Both the position numbers and the translations under genes were made by a program. Shown in pieces: positions 10,207-21,700 of a DNA stretch of 64,000 bases; positions within the stretch are counted from its first letter, which is position 1, and each line of letters starts with the position of its first letter. The DNA lies in assembly GCF_947623445.1 (NCBI RefSeq), contig NC_135244.1, forward strand, positions 19,034,860 through 19,098,859, in the 5' to 3' direction. The stretch is from Clavelina lepadiformis (Eukaryota; Chordata; Ascidiacea; Aplousobranchia; Clavelinidae). Below the pieces are notes generated by a model, which saw only the letters and a program-made list of their open reading frames with translations, made no database searches and was not told the DNA's origin.

Positions 10207-13200
10207 ATGAAGTGTCATCAACGGAAGATTATTTACCTATTCATGCCAGTATTGGTTGTGCTTTATGTATGCTTAACATTTGTGCAATACAGAATGATAA
10301 CTGGTAACATCGATGATGATCCAGTGCATACTGCCCAGACAAGATCAGTGTTTCACGATCACCAACTTACCAATCCCTATTTCAACTCAAGCAATAAATG
10401 TGTGGTATCTCCATTATCTTGCATCACATTATACAATGTTCTTTTTTTGAAAATCATGCCATACCATGATGAAAACTTCATTGTTCATAAAATGTCTTCA
10501 TTTTTAAATAAACCAAGAGGAGACTTTTCTGTTGATAAAACTGCCTTCAGAGGTGGATTGCCATACTTCTTTTGTCAACACACAACTACAGGTGTTTGTT
10601 CTCAGCACAAAATCTGTCATCATCACAGTAATGAACTCTTCAATACAAATTCAATGCCAGACACTGTGAAAATTCTTGCTTCAGTTAACGGTAATCATTG
10701 GAGTTCCAATTCCAGTAAACACTTTACTAGTAGCAGCAATGTTTTCAATCACTCCTGCTACTCCAATGCTGCTGTAACATGGGAAGTGCTGAGAACAACA
10801 GATTTCAGTTCTGAAAATTATGAAAGTATTTTTCAGTTAGTTTTGTCATACTCAAGTTTTATTCAAACTGGAAAAATCAATGCTGCGTTAGGAATACCAG
10901 TTCTGTCTTGGACTCTTTTAAGTATGTCATCACCACTAAGCAACCTATCTTTTTTGCAAAAAGAAGTTAAAGATATCTTATCCTCCGCTGAAAAGAGAAC
11001 TGCACTGCAAACTAGTCAGTTGAGAAAGAGGCGATCTGCATCAATAGTGCAAAATCGAAGAAAGTTTTACTCTGATAACAAAACAATGTATCTTGCTCCT
11101 GCACCAGCAACTAAGATATCTTCCATAAAAGATACCAGGCCTGATTCATTTCTGTCAAAAAGTATTTTCAGTCATCATTTGCAGTCACGAAATGATTTTG
11201 AATCATCTGCTTCAGGTCCTGACGAAACAGGTTGTCATTGTTTCATTTTTCTAATTAAATAAAAGTTGTTTTTCAGTATTTCAGTGCAACTTTAGTTGCA
11301 TATAAATTTTTAACAACATACTTTGAAATACTTTTATCGGTCAATTACATTTCACAATTAATGTTATTTGCAATTACAGTTGCTGATGTGATGATTTTGA
11401 CCACATCATCTGGATCACATGGACAAAGTGAAATTAATCAACCTGACACTAGTTTTGCAATTGGTGGGTCCGGTAATGAGTTGGGAAGTGGTGGAAAATC
11501 AGGTTTTGGAAGTGGATTTCTGTTAACAAATCCATCAGTTTCCTCTTTCAGTCATTTTGCTACTAATAAAACCATAACTTCAAAATCTGTTTCTTTCTCA
11601 TCATATTTCACTGAACAAGTTCCTTTAAAATCATACAAATTGTCTGCATTTATTTCAAACTCCCAAAGGAACCTTCTATCTACTTTGGAACATGCAGTTT
11701 CCTCTACACCGCTACACTCATACTTATCATTTCGATCTTCTCCAAACAAACAATTCAAAAGATTTACTGGTACCGCACATGACTCATACTTTTCTTCCAA
11801 TTTTTTTACATTTGCAACTTCAAAACACGAACCAATATTGACAAAATCCCCAAAAGAACTTAGAGCAACTACTGCTGAACTCAGGCAAATGAGATCATCT
11901 GCATCAACCTTTTTGCATCTACCAGTTATTTCAAATTTTCAATCACCTACTTTGGGTGGTCCTACTTCTAAATCGTTTAGCTCCAAACAAACTAACAGTT
12001 TCATGCTGATGGCTAACATTGGCACATTTACAAATGTAGCATTATCAAAAAATACATGTAAGTATTTTGTGTACAATCAGATTGGATGTTGTCCTGCTAA
12101 AGGCTCCGGTTTGTTATTACCTTTTGTTTATTAATTATTTTTTCAGTGCCCTCTACAACTGTTGCAACATCAATTTTAACTTCACCAGCTACAAACACAG
12201 CAGGTAAGTTGAAAAACATGCATTGACCAGTAGTACCATAACATACCCAACAACTTTGTTTTGCAGAACCTCAAAACATTATCATCACAGCTACATTCGG
12301 AAAGTTGTTTGTATATAATCTACCACTTGAGTGGAAGTTTGGGTTAGTAAGAGGAGATGCTACAGTTTCTGGCCAAAACAACTGGCTTTCTTACAATTCA
12401 TCTGGTAACAATCTGTATGGAGTATTACTTGATGAAACACCTTTGCATTACACATTAGTCATCACGCCAGATAAAAATTATGGTATGACAGCACCGAGCA
12501 AAATTATCTTAGATATACAGGTGGAAATAAAAAGATTTGTTAGAAATCCTTCATACCTTGTGAAAATTAACTCCACCTTAAGCAATTACCTGCAACCTGA
12601 CAATGCTGAAATTACAAAGTCTAGACTTGCTGCACTGACGGCTGTCTTTTTACAAAAGGTAGCACTGATACTGCCATATGTCACTGTAAACGATATCACA
12701 GTGCATCATGCTGATGTGTTATCTATGCCGCACTTGTCAAATAATGTCCTGACCAATGGAAAAATGTTGCAGATCTGCTTGTTCATAGAAAAGTTTGGCT
12801 ACAAATCATTTTTTAAGCACTATCAACCCCTTCTAGAAGATTCTGGAAACAAAGAGGGGTCAGAGAGACTGTTTTTTGCATTACTTCCAGATTTTGTGCT
12901 AAACACAGTTGATGTGGTAGGCCCAGAATTTGTTCATGGTGAAAATTTACCAGAAGCAGATGAAGATATAAACAGTACAATTGATTTATCTGTTATCTTG
13001 CCAATAGCCTTGATCGCATGTTGTTTGGTCTTGTCAGCTATTTTTCTCCTTATCAGGCATAAGCGAAAGAGACTACATGCGACTAAGTATTTCTTGGTCG
13101 ACAGGACATTTTCTAGTTGCAGGTTTGTAGAGTGCATTTATCTTTTTGTGATCAACACAATTGTTACTATTTAGTACTGTTTTATTGGGGTATTTTTTTT

Positions 13201-14066
13201 CATAGAAATTTGCGTAGGAATTTTGCGATTCATTGCCAGTATTTTATCAGAGTTAAGCCATGCTAGTCATTTGCAAGCATACCTAAGAAAGTTAGTAGAA
13301 TAAAGTGTGGACAAATTTGGATTAAAAGATAGATTATTCTTATAAGTAATTTTGTACCTCTGGGCTATTCAGTGGACTTACAAATAATATTTGCCACCTA
13401 TGAATGCAAGCTGTCAAAGTAGAACGAATAAGTAGTTAAACCCTGTGACGTTATAGAAGAAATATGGTACTGGATACTAAAAATTTAAAAATTTTGGTTG
13501 TATGGACTTGAAACAAAGTTAGATTTGCATTGGAAGACCGATAGATGTTGTTTTGTTGCTATGTTATTACTTTAAAGTTAGGTCAAAACGGAATTGAGGA
13601 AAGTAACTTTAGGCAATTCATTTTTTTAAATGATGACAACCAAATTTTTTTCATGGACAGTCTTGCTTTAATTGTCATTTGGTATTGGTGCGATGTTACA
13701 TTCTTTATTCTTTCTTTCAGAAAACCAGTGTGTCTAGTAGATGAAATTGAGATGGGTAATTTCCAACCTTCAAAAGCGCGTGTTCTTGCTGATGATCTTG
13801 GTGGAAAGCATTCCCAGTGCAATGTATGGAATGAAACTATTTTCACTAGTGAAGCTGGAACCATCTCTTTTTCAGAATCAATAGATGTTGCAGATTTACC
13901 TACAAGTAGTCGCCATCTTGTAAACAATGCATCAAGTGTTGATGCAAGTGGTTTTTATTCATTTGCTGATGTTGGATTTGAGCCAGGTGATGAATGTTAT
14001 AGCGGTGTTAGTGACACTAGTTCATTTTCCTATGGCTTAGAGCTCATGCCCAAGAAAATACTGTAG
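10207..14066 (+). CDS. Divergent dystroglycan-like membrane protein
   Basis: Dystroglycan links the extracellular matrix to the dystrophin cytoskeleton. Five exons: 10207-11230, 11380-12057, 12147-12203, 12267-13122, 13721-14066, giving 986 residues. Domain order: N-terminal hydrophobic signal (about residues 8-24); an alpha-dystroglycan S6-like region near 188-240 (WEVL...AALGIPVLSW); a furin-type RKRR at 273-276, placed as in vertebrate alpha-dystroglycan; a Ser/Thr-rich mucin-like stretch to about 580; a dystroglycan-type cadherin domain from 588 (KLFVYNLPLEW, WLSYNS, LYGVLLD); a SEA-like region ending with a PDF...VVG block; a membrane span at about 827-850; and a basic juxtamembrane RHKRKR followed by a KPV...DEIE block resembling the vertebrate tail. 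Differences: no PPxY dystrophin ligand at the C-terminus (it ends MPKKIL), and no Gly-Ser where vertebrate beta-dystroglycan is cleaved. The start at 10207 was chosen for GCCATG context and the signal; an in-frame ATG lies at 10126. It could be a paralogue rather than the orthologue. Confidence 0.7.
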
Positions 14067-14165
14067 TGTTAACCATTCTAATGTAACTGCCAAATTTACT
14101 ATATTTTAAATTCCCTACTTCTGTAATAATAATGAGTTTGTTCTGTACTGCTGGTGTTTCTTGTT

Positions 14166-14171
14166 AATAAA
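14166..14171 (+). terminator. AATAAA poly(A) signal of the dystroglycan-like gene
   Basis: An AATAAA hexamer lies 100 bp past the stop codon, in an AT-rich 3' region. It is the first good candidate downstream. Confidence 0.55.
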
Positions 14172-15470
14172 ACATTAACTACATAAATTATTAAAGTGGT
14201 TGTTTTTCTGTGTTTTGCGTGCAAAGTGTTCCCATGAATTTTTAATGAATTATATATTACTTCAGTCCTTAACCATACAATGTTAACATGCAGCTATGCA
14301 ATCATGTATTCCTTTCACATCTTTGATAACGTTTTGCCGTGTTTTTGTGCAATGTTTCCGTTATTGGCTCACTCCAATGTAAACTGTTCTGTATCTGCAA
14401 TTTATTTTATGTGCTCATTTACATAAAGTTTGTCAGGTTCCATTCAATACTGTACTATAGGACATTTTCTGTCGTTTCTTTTGAACAATACTGGCTTCAA
14501 GCAGGTATTCGTATTATGGTTTGCCTAAATCAATGTCTCCCAACTGAGTAAGATTTTATATCTGTCACAGCAATGTCAAAGCTTCTTGGATATTCTGGGT
14601 TTATCTAGGGGCGGCAAAAAATTCTAAATCTATAAAAATCTAAAATTAAAAAGCAGCACAGTATGCAGTAAAAATGATAGGCTACGCTACAGTATATGTT
14701 TGATAATCTTGTTTTGTGTTGAAAATTTTCTGAGAACAAAATTCTTTTTATATACCGTTTCTTTAATCGATGTTTCTGAAACTATAATTCATGTTCTACT
14801 CATAACTTGTATTAAACGTGTCCATTTCACTTTTTAAAAGAACAAATTATGTACTTGACTCACGTTTGTAGGCGCGCAATTCGTGTTGCTTGAACAGAAT
14901 TAATAATTTTTGATTATGTCGCAATACTGCAATCTTACGCCATTAGGGACCCTTTTTGTGTTTGCTCGTTATTTGATGCTTTCGATTGCCGTTTGCCCAA
15001 ACATTGGTTGGACGTTTGCTGGTACCATATGTGGAGTGCTTGAAAATATTTGACGTTTTGTTTTGCATTTGAAACAGTTGTGGTTGTAATAGATAAATAA
15101 ATATTAACTGCTAATGAAGCATTTTTAACTGTAAATGAAGCGAGTAAGTATATTTTTGAATTGTGAAAGATTATTAAATTTCAGTCCATATTATTTCCTA
15201 CTTCACGTTATTTGTGATGTTATGCCCGAAATGACTAAAAGACAGGTATAAAATACCCTTCACTCTGATGCTGCAAATATGGAAATATTTAGTTCATTAA
15301 TTATTACTTATGGCGTGTCTTGTTTCGCAGAAAGTAAAAATACCATTTCAAATGGATAGTTTTTGCAACGTTACATTTCTCTTATCCTTAACTTGCATAC
15401 CGATTTTTATACTGTGGTAAACCTTCACAACAACAATATCATTGCTGTCATGCAGTGGTAACCTACATTG
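14172..15470. other. Non-coding gap
   Basis: AT-rich sequence with scattered stops in all frames and no recognised gene, RNA or element ends. Confidence 0.5.
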
Positions 15471-15471
15471 A

Positions 15472-15958
15472 ATTTAGGCCCTAAATTCATACGTAGGCCA
15501 TACGTCCGGATTTCCCCGGACATGTCCGGAATTTTAGTGTTCAAACTGCGTCCGGGGGGAAATGCTAAAATATGCTTAGATGTCCGGAAATTTTAAAATT
15601 GTTTGTTGCGTTACGGGTAATAATTTCATTGTTACGTCATAAAGGTTATTTCATTTAGAACATGTCTGAAACGATAAGAGCGTATATTCGCTGAAGAAAA
15701 TTATAAAGCAGTAGAAAAATAACGCAACAAGAAGTCTGTTGCAGACCAAATTAGAATACCAAGGAAATTGTCGTTTGTTTAATGCTTAATGATTTCGAAG
15801 TGGGCTGCGGGTTTTGTTCGCACCGTCAAGGTGGAGCATTGCTAGTGTGACGTCATATTGACAGACAATGTGTTCATACCTCATTCTAAAAATCGCTAGT
15901 GGGCACTAAAGAGTGTCCGGATTTTAGGCCACGAAAATATGGCCACCCTAATTTAGGG
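15472..15958. mobile_element. Decayed hAT-like non-autonomous element
   Basis: Five copies of GTCCGG lie within the stretch. The inverted ends share GGCCATA near 15500 and 15940, and ATTTAGGC (15472-15479) versus ATTTAGGG (15951-15958) would be a 7-of-8 target duplication. The left terminus does not align cleanly with the right, so the exact borders and the superfamily are tentative. Confidence 0.45.
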
Positions 15959-16565
15959 GGCAGCAGATTCATCGAAATCCAGGGGCGGTAAGTTATGCCG
16001 TTAGGTCACTGGACTCTTTCGTACGGATGGAATCTGAAATCTTCAGGGAAATTTTAGCAGCGTTTTGGGAAGAATATGAAAATATAATCGGACTGTGGTG
16101 TAATCGTCACAGTTATTGCTTACATAACTATTTACCGTCGGGCAAATTGTATTTTTGAAAAGATTTTGTCTCTGGTTTGACACACCTAATTTTTCAACGG
16201 TGAAGGATGGATGAAGTAATTCGTACTGACCACGCATATGTCGAACTTTTTAGCTTTGGCGGTCGAACTATTAAAAAAAAACTGGAAAATTAATATGTGT
16301 TTAATCTGAACGTATGTAAGTCATTCTTCAACAACTACTAGCCAACAATAATTCACGCCTTGAGATAAGATTCGTAGTATCACAGTATTGAGGAACAGCC
16401 GCGAAACAGCATCAACTTCACCATCCATCTCGCTGGACTAAGAATGAAGCCGCAAGCCGGCATGTAATATTGATAGATGTTATTGTTATACGTCAAGTAA
16501 TGCAGTACATATCCGTAAATCATTACAGGGCGTCGGACCACCCCTAGATTTATTAGATAGCAGTT

Positions 16566-17170
16566 TTAACCAAGAACAAACTAAAATTTTCTCATGACGT
16601 CTCCAAATGCAGCCAGCTTTGTTTGAGTAGCCCCCAGCAATTGGTGACGTCACGTGGTTGTTGATCGGTATAGCACCCCGTTATTGGTGATGTCATGTAG
16701 TTGTTGATTATTTTAATTTAGAAAGGCAGGGTACTACTGTAATCAAATGCATGGCTGTTATTTTTGTACAGCAGCCTGCTGCTTTCAAATAGCATTCTGT
16801 TACTGTTTGTTGCTCAATACTTCACAGGCAGCTGTTGGGGATGTTTAACGCTAGGATGCTGTTCATGACGTAATGAACAGCAGACTGTGATTACTCGAGT
16901 AGCACTAACACTTTGCTATTGGTTGTTGCCCTGTAATTACCAGGCTACTGTTAGTGACGTAATAAACAGCAGAGTATTGCATGATTGCTTGAGTAGAATT
17001 CTGCCACTCACTTTGTTTAAAAACTAAACTGCTATTAATTACATCACGAACAGCACCCTGGTGTTACGATACCAACAGCAGTCTATCAGTACTGAGCAGC
17101 AAGCAATAACAGGGCGATATTGAAAAATAGTCGGCTGCTATACAACAATACCGCCTGTTCTTTTGGTTAA
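16566..17170. mobile_element. TTAA-flanked, CRE-rich non-autonomous element
   Basis: The ends are TTAACCAAG-AACA on the left and, inverted, TTAACCAAAAGAACA on the right, so the element is bounded by TTAA on both sides, as expected of piggyBac-type insertions. Inside are at least five TGACGT or TGATGTCA-like motifs, two in the related blocks GACGTAATGAACAGCAGA and GACGTAATAAACAGCAGA. No coding sequence was seen. Confidence 0.5.
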
Positions 17171-17630
17171 GACCTCAGCTCCAATTGTCATTAAAAAGTG
17201 TCATGTGACTTACATTTTATATCAAGCTTTTTAGTATGCAAAAACTATTTAATGACATGGAAAGCCTATAGGTGTTTCAGATTTGTTCCATTTTAGTATA
17301 TTTTATAAATTGTTTAAAATAATAGCTAAAAAGAATGTTAATAACCAATTTGGTTGCCAATTGCCATTGGTTTATTAATTTTGTTTAGTTTTAATGTAAG
17401 ATGTCTATGCTTTAATCACGCGACCTTTTTCTTAAATCTAGCTGTGGATTTTGGGCTATTGGAGAATGGAGATTGTAAGGTTAAAGTAGGCGTTAGGCGG
17501 TTGCCCTAAAAAGTGCTAAGGCTGTCATTAATGCAATTAAATAGGTGAATTGTGCGCTGTTCCTCAATTTTGCGATGAAGACGATTGTTAGAAATAAATT
17601 TTTATAATACAGTGATGCGTAAGTCGTTAA

Positions 17631-17716
17631 TGTGCATAGATAATAAAGGGTTCTTCATTCTAAATCATTTAGGAATAACATCCAGTTACTTGTGCATGGA
17701 TAGTAAAGGGTTCTTT
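17631..17716 (+). repeat. Short tandem duplication, 60-bp period
   Basis: The block GTGCATAGATAATAAAGGG followed by TTCTT at 17631-17656 recurs with two or three changes at 17691-17716. No function is suggested. Confidence 0.5.
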
Positions 17717-18481
17717 AGTTACTATGTTTGTAAAAATACATCCTTAATCTTTATATTTACACATGGTTTAATATTCAATTTTTAAAAAAATTCTTTTTAT
17801 TAGCATCAAAATACAGAGTACACTAAAAGCACAAGAAACTCACCATATAAACTTGAAAACTGGGTGAAAAATCTTTTTTTTCTCCTAAAAATATTAGGTG
17901 TTGCTGCCTACCATAATCTAAAAATTGTAGGTGAATACAACCTTCACTGTTCATGGCAGTGCAGATTAAAAACGTTGTCCTAAGTTTGGGCGCAGTTCAA
18001 AGTTAGGACGATTAACAGTACTTACTTTTCAAGTGTTCATTTTATTGTGGAACTTTGCACAGACTTTACTAATGTTGCATAATTTTGTCTTTTCTTTTAT
18101 GGATTACGTAACTTCCATTTATGTTTTGCTTTTCACCCGGACTCCATACCTCATACACTAGTACCATATATACCTTACGTACAAATTTCAAGTTTTCAAT
18201 TCTGGCCGGTGTTGACTCCGGTTTCCAGAACTTTAGCTATATCTTATGATCACTTCTATTATATGCAGTACTAGCCTAAGTAACAACTAACAAGATTTGA
18301 CACTTTTCTTGTCTACCTCCCCAGATTGTTTTATATGCTATGTTTGGAGGTTAACTACCTATCTACATTTATAAATTAAGTCTGCATGTTGCCAAGTTAA
18401 AGTTGAGATTAAAAATATATATATTGTTTATTGGAAGCTCAAAACATATGGGTCATATGTATATTAAAAGTTTAAAGCATG

Positions 18482-18573
18482 TAGTGCAGAAGTGCACAAC
18501 CAAATGACGTCACAATTTGGGTAGCTGAGGTCTAGTATACAAGTGTATCCAATGGTTGTGCACTTCTGCACTA
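18482..18573. repeat. Perfect 21-bp inverted repeat with a CRE in the loop
   Basis: The arm at 18482-18502 (TAGTGCAGAAGTGCACAACC plus A) is the exact reverse complement of 18553-18573. The 50-bp loop contains a full palindromic TGACGTCA at 18505-18512. The structure ends 133 bp before the ATP6AP1 start codon. It could be a small foldback/MITE or a regulatory hairpin in the promoter or 5' UTR. Confidence 0.75.
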
Positions 18574-18706
18574 GACCCAAACATATGGTACAAAGACAAA
18601 ACCAAAAAAATTATTTATCACCAATGCTGTCATATTAGTTATGCTAATGGATACTATGCTTTTTTCCTAGATTATTAATGCTGGCTGGGTCCCCTTTAAA
18701 GTTGTA

Positions 18707-21700
18707 ATGTTGTCAAAACTTTCGATTTGTTTCGCTGTTGTTTTGTTCATAATAAAATTGACATTTGCTTCAGAATTTGTTCCTTTATTCCTGTGGACAA
18801 ATGTAAGGTATGATGCTGTATTACTTAAAGAAACTGCTCCTTGCTAATTTACATTAGTTATATTTTTTCAAACACTAAGTAATGTTTTGATGATACTTTA
18901 GTCAACCATAATTGATTTGTTACTTTGTGTCTTAATCGCCTTATCTGTGCAATATTTTTTTAAATGCAGATTGTAAACTAGTTTAATTGTCATAAAGTTT
19001 GTTTAAACTTCTTCAACAAAGCTATGCAATCCTTAACATTAGGTCGACTGTGCTTTCAAATTACCTAGAACGACCAAGTGCGTCAGTTGACGCATAATAC
19101 ACATAAAATACAATTCCTTCATTTATTTAGTGAGAAAAACATCCTTACTAAGTACAGCCTTCTCTGCTGCTTTTTCTCCTTTTAAATGTCAACTTCTCAC
19201 AAGTACATGCTACTTTCGAATAAAATCGCTGACTAAGCGTGAATTTCTAACAGTGAAGTAGGTCGCTGGAGAAAAATTATCCCAATCCCAGTGTGACTCA
19301 CAATGCTCAATTACACCTCGGACAATGTTGATTATCACATTGTTCCATTTTCTCACGTTGTTATGATTCTGTAGACTGTAATCGCACCATCCTTCACCTT
19401 CACAATGTGAAATTTTAAGCTATGTGCGTCAATTGACACGTGTGGTCGTTCAAGATAGGTATATGCTTAAATTCGCCGTTTTAATTGTAAAACCCCCAAA
19501 AGTCAGACAAACTGAGCAATGTAAGACACAAATAATTGTCAAGAAATTGAATACTTGAAATCGTCAATTGATGTGCTTGGTCGTTCTAGTGTTAAAACAC
19601 ATACCTGTTTTCTAATATAGCATTTATAATTCAAGTCTGGTGTTAAGGCACTTTATCTTTGCTTTTCTTCGTTTCTTTACTTGTAAATATAACCCTGGTG
19701 AGTTGCTGCATTATTCATTTATGCTCTGCAGAGATTCAAGTTGCAAATACGACACACCGCTGGGTCCTGGTGAAACAATATCATCAGTGCTTACCGAAAC
19801 ATATCTAAAATGTCTCGCTAGCCTTGAACCTGATAAAGCATTCATATTTGTTGCTGATAGGGTAAATTTCTTAAACACATGCTGCCTTACATAGCATATC
19901 GATTTTAATACCCTTGGATTATTTTTCAGAACCTTCCAAAGTTTTCTTGTTTTGCTTGATTGTCGTATGCTGTTTGTTGATATTTTTACTTTGTAGCCTT
20001 TGTGTCCAATTTGCTTACGCACTGAATTTTTTGTGATTTAGTTGGGTATTGAAGATTTCACTGTGTACGCAAATGGTGCTAAGGATGAAGAGAATCCATT
20101 GCGTAACGTCAAAGTGAGTTAGTGCATTAATTTCAGTTTTGCGATAATCTTTGTTTCTATTGCCTAGTTTCCCAAGATTGTTTTGTGTTAATATCATTTC
20201 TATGTTTATTATTTAGAGTTCAGACAAAGAAAAAATTACTCAAACTAACTTTACTTAGCAGGAAAGCAATACCATAATCCAAACAGTGTCAAATCATAAT
20301 TCTACAAATGCTAAAAACTTTTACATAATAATAGTTTTGTAGGTTATAAAAACTGTTTTTACATGAACCATTATAAAAACTAAGCAATGATTTGGATGCA
20401 GTATTTGAGTACTATGATGCAACAAGCCAACAATAAGCGACAATCTTTGTCTCCCCTTGAACATGTTCAGAATTTAATTATGGAAAGAGAATAATTGTTA
20501 AACACTTGTTTAGTTTGCATTATGTGACAGGATCTATAAAGAAAATAATGCTGTAAACTCGAATTGAAAAGGGTTGAGGTGCGTTATCTTTCAACCATTT
20601 GAATCAGAATAATGTAATATAAAATCGTTTGATACCAAACAAGACATTAAAATCTCCAGCACCCTTTCATGAGATTTGAGAGACCTTAGCCATGGCCGCT
20701 TCTGCTTTGTTTGAAGAATACATACGTACCTTTGTAATGCTCGAATATGAAATGTGTGCAGCATTATTGGGGATCTTAAATTGTATTTTTGAATAGACAT
20801 TCATGCAGCATGACTCATCAATAGCGGCGCCGTCAGTCGAACCTTCCAATATTATAGAAGACTTGCACAGCAAACTGAAGCCGATTGTGAAGGAAAACAT
20901 TAATCAGATGTATTTCCCAAAATTTGATAGATCATCACACACTGCCACAGCAAGTGGCCTAATGCATTTAGGTATTTGATCACTGGTACCTTTGTATGAC
21001 ACTTTTTAGTCTATTAGTTATGAAATTGCTAAGATAAAGGTTGCAGGGAAAATTGTTAGTTTGTAAAAAAAGTAATCAAGATCATAATTTCGTCATGTCA
21101 TCATTGTTGATATGGTAATATTTATTTACCGGTAAATATAATTATGTTACATTTCATTTATCAAACTTTTTAAATCTCAGATCGTCAAATAAGAGATACA
21201 CTTCAAGCATCCAGTGGAAATTTTGTTGCTGTCCTAACATCGGAAAGAAATCCTGTAAGCCTCTAACAGATAGCTTAATGATAAATTTATACTGTGTTTC
21301 TCCTGAAAAAAACACTTAATCTAATACCAACCCTTGAAAGTGCCCTGGCTTAGTATTTTGGGTCGATTGGCTGCAAATTTAGTCAAAATTTTTTTCCAAA
21401 AATTTAATCACTGTTTACATAGCATTTATTTGAACACATAAATAATTTTGAAATTTTGGAGAAACACAGTGTACCATTACTACCATATATATTAATTGTA
21501 ATTTATCATATGGTAGATAAGTCTACTTACGCTATACTTTGTAATCATGATAATAAGAAAAGTTATCTTAAATGACAATTGTGTGGGTGTTTTCATAATC
21601 AGATTTAAAAGCAACGAAAATCGACTTTATATGCGTATTCTTCTGATTATACAGTGTCATTGATTAAAAGAAACTTGTAGTCATTCATGCACTAATTAAT

